Source: Avidehalobacter sp964569265
GTDB taxonomy: Bacteria; Bacillota; Dehalobacteriia; UBA4068; UBA4997
DNA length: 48,383 nt
Direction of reading: 5' to 3'
Assembly (NCBI GenBank): GCA_964569265.1
Contig: CAZMTO010000014.1
Span: 1 to 48,383, forward strand
In this document: positions 40,787-48,383 of the stretch, one piece after another
How positions within the stretch are numbered: position 1 is the first letter of the stretch
How the letters are laid out: every line of letters begins with the position of its first letter
The notes under the pieces: generated by a model
The model's input: the letters and a program-made list of their open reading frames with translations, nothing else
Told to the model about the DNA's origin: nothing
Database searches by the model: none
Translations under genes and position numbers: made by a program

Positions 40787-40820
40787 AAAAAGCTTCTCTT
40801 GCTGCAAGGGGAGCTTTTTT
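40787..40820 (+). terminator. Terminator of glyQS
   Basis: AAAAGCTTCTCTTG and CAAGGGGAGCTTTT form a 14-bp stem with two G-T pairs and a three-base loop, followed by T residues to 40821. Confidence 0.9.
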
Positions 40821-40906
40821 TGTATATTTTAAGTTTAATTTGGCAGGTTTTTAATTGTTTGTGGCCGAATATTTACCCGGAATAATATTGGGCGGAGGAT
40901 TTTGCT

Positions 40907-43900
40907 ATGAAGCTTACATTGATAAAGGGCGCAGCCGGTACGGGCAAAAGCTACACCTGTTTGGCGCAAATAGCCAAACGCTTGCAGGCCGAACCTTTGG
41001 GCGCACCGCTGTTGCTGCTGGTGCCGGAGCAGGCAACCTTTTTAACGGAACGTGCCCTGACGGGGTTTGCCGGTGTGGGGGCAGCGCTTAGGGCGCAGGT
41101 GTTGGGCTTTACCGGGCTGTATCGGTGGCTGGCGACGGAAGCTTCTTATCCGCAGTTGCCGTGGCTTGACGAACAGGGGCGGTCGATGCTGCTGCTGGCC
41201 TGCGTGCAGGAAAAGCTGCCCGATTTGCAGCTTTTAAAGCCGGCGGCCAAAAATGCCAGCTTTATGGATTTGCTGGCGCGCACGCTGGTAGAATTTGAAC
41301 AGTATAACATAGGGCCTGACGATTTGACGGCGGCGGTAAGTGCCCTGCCCAATGAACCGATGTTGGCGGCAAAATTGCAGGATCTGGCGATTATTTACCG
41401 TGCTTATTTGCAGCGGGTGCAGGGCGGTTTTCGCGATCAGGCGGTGATGATGCAGGAGCTTAAAGCGGCGGCGGCAGTATCGGAGCGATTAAAGGGTGCC
41501 GAGGTTTGGCTGGATGGCTTTATGGACATCAATCCGTCGCAAATGGCGGTGCTGCGTGAAATTTTTATCAAGGCCAAAAGTGTTACGCTGACGCTTACCC
41601 TGCCGCCGGGCAGCCCCAAGCGCCTGTTTGGCGGGCAGCATATGCTGTGCGCGCAGTTTGAACGGCTGGCAAAAGAGGTTGGTGCCCAAATTGAAGTGAT
41701 TACCTTAGAGGAGGGTTGGCGCCACCGGCAAAACGATGAGCTGGCGGCACTGGCAGGCAGCTTTGCCACCGGCAGATTTGCGGCAGTTAAGGCAGAAGAA
41801 CCGCAGCACGTGCATTGGCTGGCGGCGGCAGACCCGACGGAGGAAGCCGAGCTGGCCGTGCAGACGATAGCACGCCTGTGTGCGGAAAAAAATTATAAAT
41901 TCCGCGATATTGCGGTTATAACGCGGCAAATTGCCGATTATCGGGTGATGCTGGAGAACGCCTTCAGGGATTTTGGCATACCCTGCTTTTTTGATATGGG
42001 CCGTGATGTTTCGCATCATCCGCTGGTAAAGCTGGTAGCCGAGGTTTTGGCGGTGCTGCATAACAACTGGTCAACGCCTGCGGTGCTGGCTTATTTAAAG
42101 TCCGGTTTAGCGGATATTTTGCCCGATGAAGCGGATTTGTTGGAAAATTACGCCCTGCGTGTGGGCTTGCGCGGTACTATGTGGCAGCAGGCCGGCAGCT
42201 TTAAGCGTGGCACGGCCGACGAGCTGCCGATGATAAACGAGCTGGCTTTGCGTGGCTTAAAGCCGCTGCTGGCGCTGGCCGAAGCTACCAAACAGGCTGA
42301 TACCGTGGGGCAGTATGCGGCGGCGCTGTTAGATTTTTTGGCGGCGGTAAATGCGGCAGAGCGTATGGAGGAATGGGCGCAAAATGCGGTGCAGCAGGGT
42401 GACCTTGTGCAGGCCGAAGCGCACCGCCAGATATATTATAAGGTGTGCCTGCTGTTGCAGGAGCTTGCTGACTTTTTGGGCGATATGCCGTCAGATGCAC
42501 GGCGTTTTGCGGAATTTTGGCGCGAGGGTGCCGCACGTTTGGCTTTAAGCTCCATACCGCCGTCGGCTAACCAGGTAAATGTAGCGGATATCAGCCGCAG
42601 CCGCCTGCCGGAAATAAAAGCGGCCATTGTGCTGGGCTTGGCAGAAGGTGTTATGCCGGCGGTGGCCGAGGAAAACGGTTTGCTGCTCAGCCGTGACAAA
42701 GAGCTTTTGGATAAGCTGGGCATAAATTTGGCACCTGGCGGCCGCACCAGACAGTTTGCCGAAGATTACCTGCTGTATTTGGCGTTTACCCGTTCGTCAG
42801 AGGAACTGTATTTGCTTAGCCCGTCTTATGCGGCGGACGGTTCGGCGGTTAATTTATCTTCGGCCTTAGAGGATATAAGAAGGGTGTTGCCGGGTCTGGT
42901 GGTCAAATCGTCACCCGAACTTTACCGGTTGGGCGGTGACAGAGCGCTGCTGAAGGGGTTATCGAGCCATTTGGCGGCTTTAAAAGCGGGTGCTAAGGTA
43001 AGTGGCGGGACAGACCGTTTTTGGCGCGCTGTATGCCTTTATTTGCGCGCTAACGGTATGTTGACCAACGAACTGGAGCTGTTGGCCGACGGCTTGGGCT
43101 ACAGTGTGCAAAATGCACCGCTTAACGACCGTCAACTGGCAATGCTTTACCCGCAGCAAAAAACCGCCAGTGTATCGCGGTTGGAAAGCTTTAATAACTG
43201 CCCGTGCCGCTATTATGCGCAATACGGCTTAAACCTTGCCCCGCGAGAAGAATTTAAGCTGCGTTCGATGGACATTGGCAACCTGTACCATTATGTGCTG
43301 GCCGAGGTGATAGCTGGGCTGGCGGCTGCCAAGTGTGATTGGCGCAGTTTGCAGGCGGCAGACGTTATACCCCTGATTGATAAAGCTATGCAGGATTTTA
43401 CTGCCGGCGGTTTGGGCGATGTTTTTGCGGATAACGGCAAAAATACCTACGCTGCCGAAAAAATAAAGTCGGTGCTGCTGCAAACCGTGCTGGATATGGC
43501 GGCTAATTTGGGGCTGGGGTTGTTCAGCCCGGCCGAACTGGAAATTTCTTTTGGGCGCGGTGCCGACGGTAAGCTGAAAGCGCCGATGATAACCCTGACT
43601 GACGGGCGCAAAATTAAGCTGGTGGGGCAAATAGACCGTGTGGATACGGCCAGTGGTACCGATGCCGAATATCTGCGGGTTATAGACTATAAAATGCGTA
43701 ACAAAACGCTAAAGCCGGCGGATATTTACTATGGGCTTAACTGGCAACTGCCGTTTTATTTGCAGGCCTTGCTGGGCAATAAAACCGCCAACGGTAAAAA
43801 ACTAAAGCCTGCCGGTATGTTTTATGTGCCGGTGCAGGAAATTATAAAAAGCGTAAAAGAAGCCGACGATGACGGGGCGGCGGTAAAGCTGCAGGGGCTG

Positions 43901-44311
43901 GCTATTTTGGATATTGAGGCGCTTACTTTGGCCGAGCGCGACTTTGAACCGGGCAAAAGTGCCAAAACTATGCCGGTATACCTGAAAAAAGACAATACCT
44001 TTGGCGCCAACACCAAGGGGCTTACCCCGGCTGAATATGATTTTATGCAGGCGTGCCTAAACCGGCAGGCAGGGCAAACGCTTACGGCAATGCTTAACGG
44101 TGATATAAGCCAGCGCCCGGTAATAAACACCGGGCATGCAGCCTGTGAATTTTGCGACTACTATGCGCTGTGTGCCCTTGACTTGGCGGTGGAGCCTAAA
44201 GGGCGAGAAGTTCAATCTCTGTCGTCGGGCGAGGTTATAGCGCGGCTGGCGGCAGACTACCCGGATATTGCGCAGCAGTTTAATATTTTAAGCAAGGAGG
44301 ATAAGCTATGA
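40907..44311 (+). CDS. addB: ATP-dependent helicase/nuclease subunit B (AddB)
   Basis: AddB is the second nuclease and Chi-recognition subunit of the AddAB double-strand break repair enzyme. The 1134-residue protein has an N-terminal Walker A GAAGTGKS (residues 8-15), a large inactivated helicase region, and a C-terminal RecB-type nuclease domain with VIDYKMRNKTLKP. The iron-sulfur cysteines are all present: C765 (in NNCPCRYY) and C1080, C1083 and C1089 (ACEFCDYYALC). It starts with ATG after GGCGGAGG. It overlaps addA by ATGA, as is usual for the pair. Confidence 0.96.
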   Translation: MKLTLIKGAAGTGKSYTCLAQIAKRLQAEPLGAPLLLLVPEQATFLTERALTGFAGVGAALRAQVLGFTGLYRWLATEASYPQLPWLDEQGRSMLLLACVQEKLPDLQLLKPAAKNASFMDLLARTLVEFEQYNIGPDDLTAAVSALPNEPMLAAKLQDLAIIYRAYLQRVQGGFRDQAVMMQELKAAAAVSERLKGAEVWLDGFMDINPSQMAVLREIFIKAKSVTLTLTLPPGSPKRLFGGQHMLCAQFERLAKEVGAQIEVITLEEGWRHRQNDELAALAGSFATGRFAAVKAEEPQHVHWLAAADPTEEAELAVQTIARLCAEKNYKFRDIAVITRQIADYRVMLENAFRDFGIPCFFDMGRDVSHHPLVKLVAEVLAVLHNNWSTPAVLAYLKSGLADILPDEADLLENYALRVGLRGTMWQQAGSFKRGTADELPMINELALRGLKPLLALAEATKQADTVGQYAAALLDFLAAVNAAERMEEWAQNAVQQGDLVQAEAHRQIYYKVCLLLQELADFLGDMPSDARRFAEFWREGAARLALSSIPPSANQVNVADISRSRLPEIKAAIVLGLAEGVMPAVAEENGLLLSRDKELLDKLGINLAPGGRTRQFAEDYLLYLAFTRSSEELYLLSPSYAADGSAVNLSSALEDIRRVLPGLVVKSSPELYRLGGDRALLKGLSSHLAALKAGAKVSGGTDRFWRAVCLYLRANGMLTNELELLADGLGYSVQNAPLNDRQLAMLYPQQKTASVSRLESFNNCPCRYYAQYGLNLAPREEFKLRSMDIGNLYHYVLAEVIAGLAAAKCDWRSLQAADVIPLIDKAMQDFTAGGLGDVFADNGKNTYAAEKIKSVLLQTVLDMAANLGLGLFSPAELEISFGRGADGKLKAPMITLTDGRKIKLVGQIDRVDTASGTDAEYLRVIDYKMRNKTLKPADIYYGLNWQLPFYLQALLGNKTANGKKLKPAGMFYVPVQEIIKSVKEADDDGAAVKLQGLAILDIEALTLAERDFEPGKSAKTMPVYLKKDNTFGANTKGLTPAEYDFMQACLNRQAGQTLTAMLNGDISQRPVINTGHAACEFCDYYALCALDLAVEPKGREVQSLSSGEVIARLAADYPDIAQQFNILSKEDKL

Positions 44312-47300
44312 GCTGGACAGCAGAACAACAGGCGGCTATGCAGAAAACCGATACCAATTTGTTGGTGGCGGCAGGGGCAGGCAGCGGCAAAACAGCGGTG
44401 CTTATAGAGCGTGTGTTGGGTATGATAACCGACGAACAGCAGCCGGTGGATGTTGATGACCTGCTGATAGTTACCTTTACGGCGGCAGCCGCTGCCGAAA
44501 TGCGTGAGCGCCTGACCAAAGCCCTGCGTGACCGCTTGCAGGATGATCCGGAAAACGCGGTGACAGCGCGCCAGTTGGTGTTATTGCAGCGGGCAAACAT
44601 TACAACCATACATTCGTTTTGCTTACAGATTTTAAAGGAACACGGCTACCTTTTGGGGTTGGATGCAAAATCGCGGATTGGCAGTGACGGTGAACTGGCC
44701 CTGTTGCAGGAAAACGTGCTGGACGAGGTTTTTGAGGCTGCCTATGCCGATGATAACAGCGGTTTAAGGCAGCTATTGCGCACCTACAGCCGCGGTATCG
44801 GTGATGACAACCTGCGCGAACTGGTGCTACGCCTGCTTAGATTTGCCCAGAGTATGCCCGATATTGAAGGCTGGCTTGGCGGCTTGGCGGCGGTGTATAC
44901 CAACGGTGATGCGGGGCAGTGGCTGGCTTATTTTACCGAATGTTTGCAGGAAGATATTAAACAGGTGGCCGAGCTGGCGGCCGAAGCTGCACGGGCGGCA
45001 GATGCCGTGCCCAAGTATCAGCCGGTGATAGAGGCTGAGGCTGCCGAGCTGGCGGCGGTGCTGGCTATGGCTGAAGAAGCACCGGCGCAGCAGGTTTTGG
45101 CGGCATTGGCTAATATAAGCTTTAAGAGCCTGCCGCGGGTTACCGCTAAAGATGATGTAGACCCGGCGGATAAAGAGCGGGTGCAGGCTTTGCGTAACCG
45201 GGTAAAGGGCGATGTTGCACAGATACTGAGCAATGGCCGACCGGTGTTAACGGGCAGGCTGGACGAAGAACTGGCCGAGCTGGCACCTTTGGCTAAGGCA
45301 CTTGTTGATTTGGCGCTGGCTTATTATCGGGCGTGGCAGGCTGCCAAGCAAAAGGCGCATTTGTGGGAATTTGCCGATTTAGAGCATTATGCGCTGGATT
45401 TGCTGCAAAATGATGAACTTGGTGTGGCCGAGGGCTTTAAAAACCGCTTTTACGAGGTTCTGGTAGACGAATATCAGGACGTTAACCGCGTGCAGGAAAC
45501 CCTGCTGCAAGCCCTTAGCCGCGATAATAATCGTTTTATGGTGGGTGATATTAAGCAGAGCATTTACCGCTTTCGGCTGGCTGAGCCGGGGCTGTTTTTG
45601 GAAAAATTTGCTGCCTATGGCCGCGGTGAGGGCGGCAGGCGCATTGACTTAAATCGTAACTTTAGAAGCCTGCCCGGCGTGCTGGATGGCGTAAATTATG
45701 TGTTTAGCCGTATTATGCAGGGCGGTAATGCCGAAATTACCTATGATGAGGCCGCTATGCTTTATCCCGGCCGCACTGATGACCAAAACTACCCGTGCGA
45801 GCTGCTGATAATTGATAAGGCAGCGATAAAAGGTCAGCAGGCAGAAGATGATGAGGCGGCCCCCGTGGCGGAAATGCAGGACGCCGAGCTGGAGGGGCGC
45901 CTGTTGGCCGAGCGTATATGGGCCGAGCATAAGGCCGGGCGCAAATGGGGCGATATGGTGGTGCTGCTGCGGGCGGTAAAGGTGGCGGTACCGGTTATTT
46001 GCCGCGAGCTGGCTGCTAAGGGCATACCCTGTGTTACGGATATTGCCGACGATTTTATTAACCTGCCGGAGGTGCAGACGGTGGTAAACCTGCTTACGGT
46101 GATAGATAACCCGCGGCAGGATATTCCGCTGGCGGCGTTGTTACATTCGCCGGTGGTGGGGCTTGCTTTGGCTGATTTGGCTGACCTGCGTACCTTAAGC
46201 GGTGAAAATGCCCCCCTGTATGACGGCCTTAGACGAACCCACAAGCCTGAGCTGCTGAAATTTTTGCAGCGGCTTGACGAGTGGCGGCAAAAAAGCCGTG
46301 AGCTGGGTGTTGGTGAGCTGCTGACGTACATTTATAATCAGACGGCGCTGCCGGAGGTTATGAGTGCCCTGCCCGGCGGTGAGCTGCGCCGTAAAAATTT
46401 AGACGAAATAAAGCGTTATGCTGCCGAATACGATGCCGGCGGCAGTTTGGGTATAACGCGGTTTTTGCGCTTTTTACAGGCAGCCGGGCGCAAGCAGGCC
46501 GCCGATAAACAGCCCAATATAGATGCGGTGCGTTTGATGAGCGTACATAAAAGTAAGGGGTTACAGTTCCCGGTGGTGTTTGTGGCCGGTATGGGTGGCA
46601 AATTTAACGAATCCGACTTTAATCAGGATATTTTGCTGCACCGTACATTGGGCCTTGGTATGCGCCGTGTTGATTTGGCAGGCAAGCTCAAGTACCCCAC
46701 CTTTGGTTTTAACGTAATAAAGCGCAAGGCCGCCTGGGAAAATATTGCCGAGGCGCTGCGTATTTTATATGTAGCTATGACGCGCGCGCAGGATAAGCTG
46801 GTTTTGGTGGGGGTGGCAAATATGCCCAAATTGGCTGCCAAAATAAGCACTGTAAGCACGCAGGATGCCGTGCAGCCGGCTTTTTTGGCGGCAGAAAAGG
46901 CGTTTTTGCCGATTGTGGCAGCGGCACTGTTGCCGCACCCGGATGCCGGTATTTTGCGGCAGGCAGCTAACCGCCCGCAGGTGTCAAACACCGATATTGC
47001 CGGGTATAGCGGCCACTGGCAGATAGAGATTATCGACAGGGTGCCGGGGCAAGGCGAAGCGGCAGCAGATGAGGTGTTCAGCTTTGCCGATTGGCTGGCG
47101 GCGGACAGTGTGGCAGATACAGCCGATATTGCTGCGGTTTTGCAGCGAGATTATCCGGCGGCGGCCCTGCAAAAGCTGCCGGTAAAGTGGAGTGCAACAT
47201 CTTTGGAGCGGCTGGAGCCGCTGTATGAGCCGGATGAGCAGACAGACCCTGCTAATAACACGGACGCGGCATCGGCGGCGGTGGAATTTGCCGAGGATAT

Positions 47301-47913
47301 GCAGGCAGGTGGCTATGATGCGGATTATTACGCGGCGTTGGGCAGCCTTATCCACGCGATTTTAGAAAAAGCCGACCTTGGTGCCATAGCCAACGGTGCT
47401 GACCCAACTGCCGAACTGACGGCCTGCTGGCGGCGCTTATCGGCAGGTTATGCGCCCGATGTTGCGGCGGCGGTAAGGGTGGAGCGCCTGGCGCGATTGT
47501 TTGCGGTGCCGCTGGGCAGGCGTTTGCTGGCGGCGGTAAAAGGCGGCGGCACGGTGCTGCGCGAGCAGCGTTTTACGGCCCGATTGACGGTGGCGCAGCT
47601 AAAGCAGCTTAATCTGGGGGCGTGGGCCAAGCTGGGCGCGGCTACCGGCCTTGACCTGCGGGAATACGCCGACGAGGAGCTGTTTTTTCAGGGGGTTATA
47701 GACTTGGCTTTTTATGACCCTGATTTGAACGGCTGGCTGCTGGTAGATTATAAGTCGGGCGGCAACCGTAGCCTTAGCGATGCTGATGTTGCGGCCAAGT
47801 ATGGCTGGCAGTTGGCCCTGTACAAATATGCTCTGGCGGCGGCAACCAACCGCACGGTGCAGGGCGGCTGCATATTTTTTACAGCCAATGCCCGCACGGT
47901 AAAAGTATTTTAA
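44308..47913 (+). CDS. addA: ATP-dependent helicase/nuclease subunit A (AddA)
   Basis: AddA is the UvrD-like helicase and nuclease subunit that resects DNA ends. The 1201-residue protein has Walker A AGAGSGKT (residues 22-29), VTFTAAAAAEMRERL, IHSFCLQIL, Walker B VLVDEYQDVN, GDIKQSIYRFR, DLNRNFRS, MSVHKSKGLQFPVVF and LYVAMTRAQDKLVLVG. The C-terminal nuclease core carries IHAILEKA, FFQGVIDLAFYD and LLVDYKSG. Length is typical. The start overlaps addB. It is the last gene of the unit, with a hairpin terminator after 12 bp. Confidence 0.97.
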   Translation: MSWTAEQQAAMQKTDTNLLVAAGAGSGKTAVLIERVLGMITDEQQPVDVDDLLIVTFTAAAAAEMRERLTKALRDRLQDDPENAVTARQLVLLQRANITTIHSFCLQILKEHGYLLGLDAKSRIGSDGELALLQENVLDEVFEAAYADDNSGLRQLLRTYSRGIGDDNLRELVLRLLRFAQSMPDIEGWLGGLAAVYTNGDAGQWLAYFTECLQEDIKQVAELAAEAARAADAVPKYQPVIEAEAAELAAVLAMAEEAPAQQVLAALANISFKSLPRVTAKDDVDPADKERVQALRNRVKGDVAQILSNGRPVLTGRLDEELAELAPLAKALVDLALAYYRAWQAAKQKAHLWEFADLEHYALDLLQNDELGVAEGFKNRFYEVLVDEYQDVNRVQETLLQALSRDNNRFMVGDIKQSIYRFRLAEPGLFLEKFAAYGRGEGGRRIDLNRNFRSLPGVLDGVNYVFSRIMQGGNAEITYDEAAMLYPGRTDDQNYPCELLIIDKAAIKGQQAEDDEAAPVAEMQDAELEGRLLAERIWAEHKAGRKWGDMVVLLRAVKVAVPVICRELAAKGIPCVTDIADDFINLPEVQTVVNLLTVIDNPRQDIPLAALLHSPVVGLALADLADLRTLSGENAPLYDGLRRTHKPELLKFLQRLDEWRQKSRELGVGELLTYIYNQTALPEVMSALPGGELRRKNLDEIKRYAAEYDAGGSLGITRFLRFLQAAGRKQAADKQPNIDAVRLMSVHKSKGLQFPVVFVAGMGGKFNESDFNQDILLHRTLGLGMRRVDLAGKLKYPTFGFNVIKRKAAWENIAEALRILYVAMTRAQDKLVLVGVANMPKLAAKISTVSTQDAVQPAFLAAEKAFLPIVAAALLPHPDAGILRQAANRPQVSNTDIAGYSGHWQIEIIDRVPGQGEAAADEVFSFADWLAADSVADTADIAAVLQRDYPAAALQKLPVKWSATSLERLEPLYEPDEQTDPANNTDAASAAVEFAEDMQAGGYDADYYAALGSLIHAILEKADLGAIANGADPTAELTACWRRLSAGYAPDVAAAVRVERLARLFAVPLGRRLLAAVKGGGTVLREQRFTARLTVAQLKQLNLGAWAKLGAATGLDLREYADEELFFQGVIDLAFYDPDLNGWLLVDYKSGGNRSLSDADVAAKYGWQLALYKYALAAATNRTVQGGCIFFTANARTVKVF

Positions 47914-47925
47914 ATAAGCACAAAA

Positions 47926-47978
47926 ACCACCTGCTGCGCATAGGTTAAGGCAAGGCCGCTGCGCAGGAGGTGTTTTTT
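47926..47978 (+). terminator. Terminator of addBA that contains the ribosome binding site of the next ORF
   Basis: ACCACCTGCTGCGCA (47926-47940) and TGCGCAGGAGGTGTT (47960-47974) form a 15-bp stem with two mismatches and a 19-nt loop. T residues at 47973-47978 follow. The 3' arm includes AGGAGG (47965-47970), which is the only plausible Shine-Dalgarno sequence for the ORF starting at 47979. Confidence 0.8.
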
Positions 47979-48209
47979 ATGCTGAAAAAATTTAACTGTG
48001 GTATGCGTGGTGCCCCGGCTCCGCGCCTGCCCCGGCCCGGTTTGTGGCTGCGCCTGTGTTTTTGCCTTGGCCGCCGACTTTGGCAGCTTTTTGCTTTGGC
48101 CGGGCTGTTGTTGTTTGCTTATGTTTTGTGGCACCCCTGTGCGTATTTGCTGGTGGTTTGTTTTATAATAGTATTAGGTTTAATGGTATGGCTCCAGAAG
48201 GGACAATAG
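47979..48209 (+). CDS. Small hydrophobic protein of unknown function
   Basis: The 76-residue product has a basic, proline- and arginine-rich N-terminus (about 30 residues) and two adjacent hydrophobic helices (about residues 32-50 and 54-70), ending in LQKGQ. ATG 47979 is eight bases after AGGAGG; an in-frame GTG at 47970 would destroy the spacing. The ribosome binding site lies in the addA terminator hairpin. The last few codons fall within an inverted repeat that bounds the structured element to the right, so the C-terminus may have been shaped by insertion of that element. No family is recognised, and the ORF could be non-coding. Confidence 0.45.
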   Translation: MLKKFNCGMRGAPAPRLPRPGLWLRLCFCLGRRLWQLFALAGLLLFAYVLWHPCAYLLVVCFIIVLGLMVWLQKGQ

Positions 48210-48322
48210 TACCCCGTCTTTAGGCTCGTTGTCTGCTTAGCTCAGCGGCGTACTATCAGTACGCCTAAATCGCTTGCGCAGCCGTACTCACCTAAATCAG
48301 GGGCACTCTTGCCCTTCTGGTA
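48193..48322. repeat. Structured intergenic element bounded by inverted repeats
   Basis: CCAGAAGGG at 48193-48201 and CCCTTCTGG at 48314-48322 are perfect inverted repeats about 110 bp apart. Inside lie a perfect hairpin GGCGTACT-ATC-AGTACGCC (48247-48265) and two related direct copies, GTACGCCTAAATC and GTACTCACCTAAATC, 22-40 bp further on. The layout suggests a small non-autonomous or REP/MITE-like element. No copies elsewhere in the window are seen, so the repeat status is inferred from structure only. Confidence 0.45.
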
Positions 48323-48382
48323 TATCGTAATTGACAATAGCGGCACATCTACTTTGTCGTCAGTCTCCTCACTTGTCGGCGT
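48242..48382 (-). CDS. Possible 3' end of a reverse-strand ORF running in from the right edge
   Basis: One reverse frame is open from the right edge for 46 codons and stops with TGA at 48244-48242. The first 20 residues (acidic, rich in Thr, Asp and Glu) look different from the last 26, which come from the inverted-repeat element. It may be the end of a real gene whose C-terminus was replaced by the element, or chance. No family is recognised. Confidence 0.25.
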   Translation of the reverse strand, partial: TPTSEETDDKVDVPLLSITIYQKGKSAPDLGEYGCASDLGVLIVRR

Positions 48383-48383
48383 A

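Noticed and set aside
1..48383. CRISPR array, insertion sequence transposase or rRNA gene
   Set aside because: No regularly spaced repeats, no transposase or DDE-type ORF and no rRNA-like sequence were found on reading both strands.

Overview
The window looks like a chromosomal segment of a Bacillota (Firmicutes) bacterium of moderate G+C content, possibly from the Negativicutes or a neighbouring clostridial lineage. The lineage is an inference from gene content and order: AddAB in place of RecBCD, a PhoH-PgpH-YbeY-Era-RecO cluster followed by two-subunit glycyl-tRNA synthetase, a DUF5665-lspA-rluD start of operon, strong AGGAGG ribosome binding sites and sigma-A type promoters. No 16S rRNA is present, so the genus cannot be fixed. 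Most of the window is dense housekeeping DNA; only the first 2 kb and the last 0.2 kb look accessory.

Layout: 1-2043 holds the 3' end of a phage structural gene and a lysis module (two small phage proteins, a holin-like protein and an M23 endolysin). 2090-7480 is one tight forward operon: DUF5665, lspA, rluD, rarA, apgM-type phosphoglycerate mutase, azlC and azlD, closed by a bidirectional terminator. 7559-9526 (reverse) is a DUF4299-like/SUFU protein. 9750-11144 holds a methionine-rich small protein and an AI-2E family permease. 11246-15166 (reverse) is an ABC system made of an ATPase, a secreted COG1361-like protein with a C-terminal membrane anchor, and a MacB/FtsX-type permease. 15456-17018 pairs a DUF2284 protein with a sugar-isomerase-like TIM barrel, followed by tRNA-Leu(CAA). 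17247-19594 (reverse) holds small membrane and unknown proteins and thiamine pyrophosphokinase. 19816-21741 holds a second AI-2E permease and PduL. A DUF378 protein (reverse) follows, then a forward operon of DUF1294, a metallophosphoesterase, a YgiQ radical SAM protein, an AcpS-NnrD fusion and alanine racemase. 27688-31541 (reverse) is an ABC importer with two tandem substrate-binding lipoproteins. 32009-40753 is phoH-pgpH-ybeY-era-recO and glyQS, and 40907-47913 is addBA.

The most interesting regulatory signal is upstream of the importer operon. A perfect sigma-A promoter is followed by a roughly 200-nt leader that carries an 18-codon ORF with its own Shine-Dalgarno sequence, rich in Phe, Tyr and Cys codons. 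A GC-rich hairpin and seven U residues follow it. This has the shape of ribosome-mediated attenuation by aromatic amino acids and fits an importer related to the TrpXYZ type. Other notable points are the AcpS-NnrD fusion without the usual epimerase domain, a terminator behind addA whose 3' arm contains the ribosome binding site of the next small gene, glyQS without room for a T-box leader, and a structured element bounded by inverted repeats at the right edge that runs into the end of the last ORF.
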